Shown one piece after another: positions 4,967-5,207 of a DNA stretch of 5,207 nt (its first letter is position 1; every line of letters begins with the position of its first letter). The position numbers were made by a program, and so were the translations under genes. The notes under the pieces are model-generated. The model had not been told where the DNA came from, searched no databases, and saw only the letters and a program-made list of their open reading frames with translations. This DNA is from an uncultured Eubacteriales bacterium (GTDB lineage Bacteria; Bacillota; Clostridia; Monoglobales; Monoglobaceae), in NCBI GenBank assembly GCA_900550775.1, contig URTH01000136.1, forward strand, positions 1 through 5,207. The letters are read 5' to 3'.

Positions 4967-4972
4967 AGAGGA
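4967..4972 (+). promoter_or_regulatory. Ribosome binding site for the terminal gene
   Basis: AGAGGA ends 6 nt before GTG 4979, which supports that codon over the in-frame GTG at 4988. Confidence 0.6.
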
Positions 4973-4978
4973 ATCGGA

Positions 4979-5207
4979 GTGGTAGATGTGGTTGGACGCA
5001 TCCGAGAAATTGAAGAAGAACTCGCAAGACTACCAAACGGATATATCTCCAAAAAGATGATAAACGCAAAAGAACGGTTTTATCTGCAATGGCTTGAGAA
5101 CGGAAAACTGAAAAGCAAGTATATCAAGGCAGCGGAATTTAACGAGATATCAGCACAGATGGAAAAGAAAAAACAATTGCAGGATGAATTAAAGGCGTTA
5201 AAAGAAA
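4979..5207 (+). CDS. Unrecognised accessory protein, N-terminal part, runs off the right edge
   Basis: Seventy-six residues are visible from the GTG at 4979, and the frame is still open at the window end. It begins with an amphipathic helix (VGRIREIEEELARL), then a compact beta-like segment (LPNGYISKKMINAKERFYLQWLENGKLKSKYIK, about 18-50, in which Gly-Tyr-Ile-Ser, Tyr-Leu-Gln-Trp and Lys-Ser-Lys-Tyr-Ile stand out), then a Lys/Glu-rich helix likely to form a coiled coil (55-76). I have seen similar 'GYIS-KK ... YLQW ... SKYIK' N-termini on accessory proteins of clostridial elements, but I cannot name the family with confidence or tell what domain follows. It has its own promoter with an overlapping dyad, so it looks like regulated cargo rather than the next transfer gene. 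GTG at 4988 is a weaker alternative start. Confidence 0.72.
   Translation, partial: MVDVVGRIREIEEELARLPNGYISKKMINAKERFYLQWLENGKLKSKYIKAAEFNEISAQMEKKKQLQDELKALKE

Noticed and set aside
1..5207. CRISPR array, tRNA, rRNA, insertion sequence, integrase or oriT
   Set aside because: I saw no regularly spaced repeats, cloverleaf, transposase or recombinase motif, and no relaxase or nick-site pattern I could support.

Overview
The window reads as part of an integrative and conjugative element (ICE) from a low-to-moderate GC Firmicute, most likely a gut-type clostridium (Lachnospiraceae/Oscillospiraceae sort). The reasons are strong purine-rich Shine-Dalgarno sites, moderately AT-rich DNA, and a run of protein families I know from clostridial ICEs: YubB-like/LPD28, D12 adenine methylase, AbrB-like, YodL-DUF3846, a DUF7768-like enzyme, DUF3852 and a TrbL/VirB6-like channel protein. 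All confident genes are on the + strand. Family assignments come from recalled sequence patterns, not from a search.

Layout. 1-744 is the 3' part of a polyvalent accessory protein (YubB ferredoxin-like fold followed by LPD28). 745-886 is a non-coding gap with a nested inverted repeat. 887-1813 is a Dam-like adenine methyltransferase, followed by a small AbrB-type regulator (about 1844-2146) and a YodL-DUF3846 protein (2151-2831). A second gap, 2832-2994, holds three consecutive hairpins and an arm complementary to a downstream ribosome binding site. Then comes a tightly coupled cluster: a small secreted/membrane protein (2995-3243), a DUF7768-like deoxyribosyltransferase-fold protein (3243-3572) and the DUF3852 pilin-like protein (3569-3889), followed by the polytopic VirB6/TrbL-like protein (about 3945-4877). 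After it a clear sigma-A-type promoter, overlapped by a perfect 10-bp inverted repeat, drives a gene that runs off the right edge (4979-5207+).

How the parts may work together. The first half looks like an 'establishment and regulation' block: DNA modification, a DNA-binding regulator and polyvalent-protein domains of the kind found beside anti-restriction functions. The second half is the start of the mating-channel (type IV secretion) block, with a VirB2-like candidate subunit directly before a VirB6-like inner-membrane channel. The last gene has its own promoter and is probably accessory cargo rather than a T4SS component.

The most notable points are: (1) the VirB6-like gene has no ATG/GTG/TTG where its Shine-Dalgarno site and N-terminal coding sequence predict one, only ATT; (2) the 2832-2994 gap has the architecture of a structured RNA leader that could mask a ribosome binding site; (3) the terminal promoter is overlapped by a dyad operator. 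I saw no tRNA, rRNA, insertion sequence, CRISPR array or integrase in the window.
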